From NCBI GenBank assembly GCA_030832235.1, contig JAURJO010000136.1, positions 1 to 5,261 on the forward strand: a stretch of 5,261 nt of DNA, read 5' to 3'. A program made the position numbers and the translations under genes. Of the stretch, positions 4,652-5,261 are shown one piece after another (positions within the stretch are counted from its first letter, which is position 1; each line of letters opens with the position of its first letter). Source of the DNA: Verrucomicrobiota bacterium. Lineage in GTDB: Bacteria; Verrucomicrobiota; Verrucomicrobiia; Opitutales; Opitutaceae. The notes below the pieces were generated by a model, which searched no databases, had not been told where the DNA came from, and worked only from the letters and a program-made list of their open reading frames with translations.

Positions 4652-5261
4652 TCACGGGTATAGCAGCGCGGTTTTTCTCCGCCGCTCGTAGTCGGCTAGG
4701 CCGGCGGTCCAGCGGGTTTTGATTTTTTCCAATGGCTCGCCGGCCTTGATGGTGGCGAGAGTGGTGTCGTCGCCGAGCAGACGGCCCATGTCCTCGACGC
4801 GGAACTTGTCCGGGTAAAGGCGATGCACCGCGAGCGCCAGTTCGATGCCGATGTCGACGACCTGGCAGGTCTCGCGGTCGGTGAGGATCGCGCGCACGCC
4901 ACCGCATTCGCGGTCCTTGTATTTCAGCGAGGACGCCGGACCGGGGTAGAACGGCATGGTCGGCGTAAACTTCACCGCCTCGAAGCGCACGCCGGGCAGG
5001 CGGCGGGCGTTGAGCTCGGCGGCAAGCTGGGTGCCGTCGATGTAGGGCGCGCCGACTTGCTCGAAAGGTTTCGCGGTGCCGCGACCCATCGAGACCGAGG
5101 TGCTCTCGAGCAGGCACAGGCCCGGATAAAGCGTCGCGGCGGTGAGGCTGCGCATGGAGGGAGAGGGGTTCACCCAACCGAGGCCGGCGTCGTCGAGCCA
5201 CTGGTCGCGCCGCCAGTTCTCGCACCGCACCACCTCGAGTTTGGCGCCGAATTTCCGCTCC
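4652..5261 (-). CDS. namZ: DUF1343 / NamZ-type exo-beta-N-acetylmuramidase (GH171), N-terminus off the window
   Basis: The frame is open from the right edge to a TGA at 4652, giving 202 C-terminal residues; family members are roughly 360-430 long, so the N-terminal half lies outside. Numbering from the edge, the hallmark blocks of the family are present: WRRDQWLDDAGLGWVNPSP (16-34), MRSLTAATLYPG (36-47), SMGRGT (57-62) and PFEQVGAPYIDG (65-76). Further blocks are LPGVRF (88-93), CGGVRAILTDRE (119-130) and an RRRKTALLYP ending (193-202), the normal family C-terminus. The founding member, Bacillus subtilis NamZ, releases N-acetylmuramic acid from the non-reducing end of peptidoglycan glycans during cell-wall recycling; such enzymes are usually exported, but no leader is visible here. 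The usual LEGTNVSVGRGT block reads LESTSVSMGRGT, a mild variation. A GTG at 5233 is internal: the upstream residues ERKFGAKLEV continue the family alignment. It converges on the mutarotase-like gene and shows no operon link to it. Confidence 0.92.
   Translation of the reverse strand, partial: ERKFGAKLEVVRCENWRRDQWLDDAGLGWVNPSPSMRSLTAATLYPGLCLLESTSVSMGRGTAKPFEQVGAPYIDGTQLAAELNARRLPGVRFEAVKFTPTMPFYPGPASSLKYKDRECGGVRAILTDRETCQVVDIGIELALAVHRLYPDKFRVEDMGRLLGDDTTLATIKAGEPLEKIKTRWTAGLADYERRRKTALLYP

Noticed and set aside
4635..5225. Second long minus-strand frame across the NamZ gene
   Set aside because: It is offset from the NamZ frame, which contains all the DUF1343 family blocks; this frame is Arg/His-rich noise.
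1..5261. tRNA or rRNA genes, CRISPR arrays, insertion sequences, riboswitches
   Set aside because: I looked for cloverleaf-like or array-like spacing, transposase motifs and terminal inverted repeats with duplications and found none.

Overview
The window is GC-rich, with codon third positions mostly G or C and little AT-rich sequence even between genes. The proteins fit a polysaccharide-degrading Gram-negative bacterium. The set of a family 10 pectate lyase, small secreted alpha/beta hydrolases, a mutarotase-fold protein and a DUF1343/NamZ muramidase, with weak Shine-Dalgarno sites, is what I would expect in Verrucomicrobiota of the Opitutaceae type. That assignment is inference; the window holds no rRNA or other marker.

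Layout: positions 1-717 (minus) hold the N-terminal part of a secreted alpha/beta hydrolase whose gene runs off the left edge just after its nucleophile elbow. Positions 764-1546 (minus) hold a complete, probably exported dienelactone-hydrolase-family enzyme, 46 bp upstream of the first gene and probably co-transcribed with it. A 113-bp intergenic region (1547-1659) separates this pair from two plus-strand genes: a secreted pectate lyase (1660-3165, GTG start) and, 53 bp later, a 381-residue cytoplasmic protein that looks like a divergent aldose-1-epimerase/galactose-mutarotase fold (3219-4364). Then comes a 287-bp region without a convincing gene (4365-4651), holding short tandem repeats and several inverted repeats. 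The right edge (4652-5261, minus) is the C-terminal part of a DUF1343 (NamZ, GH171) exo-N-acetylmuramidase.

Working together: the lyase would cleave polygalacturonate outside the cytoplasm by beta-elimination. The two hydrolases encoded divergently could remove esters or process small products, and the mutarotase-like protein could act on released sugars inside the cell. Only the lyase role is well supported; the rest is inferred from neighbourhood. The NamZ gene concerns peptidoglycan turnover and is probably a separate unit. No clearly new system is evident. The best leads are an 8-bp motif present three times in the two gaps flanking the lyase gene, the uncharacterised mutarotase-like protein, and the repeat-like spacer at 4365-4651.
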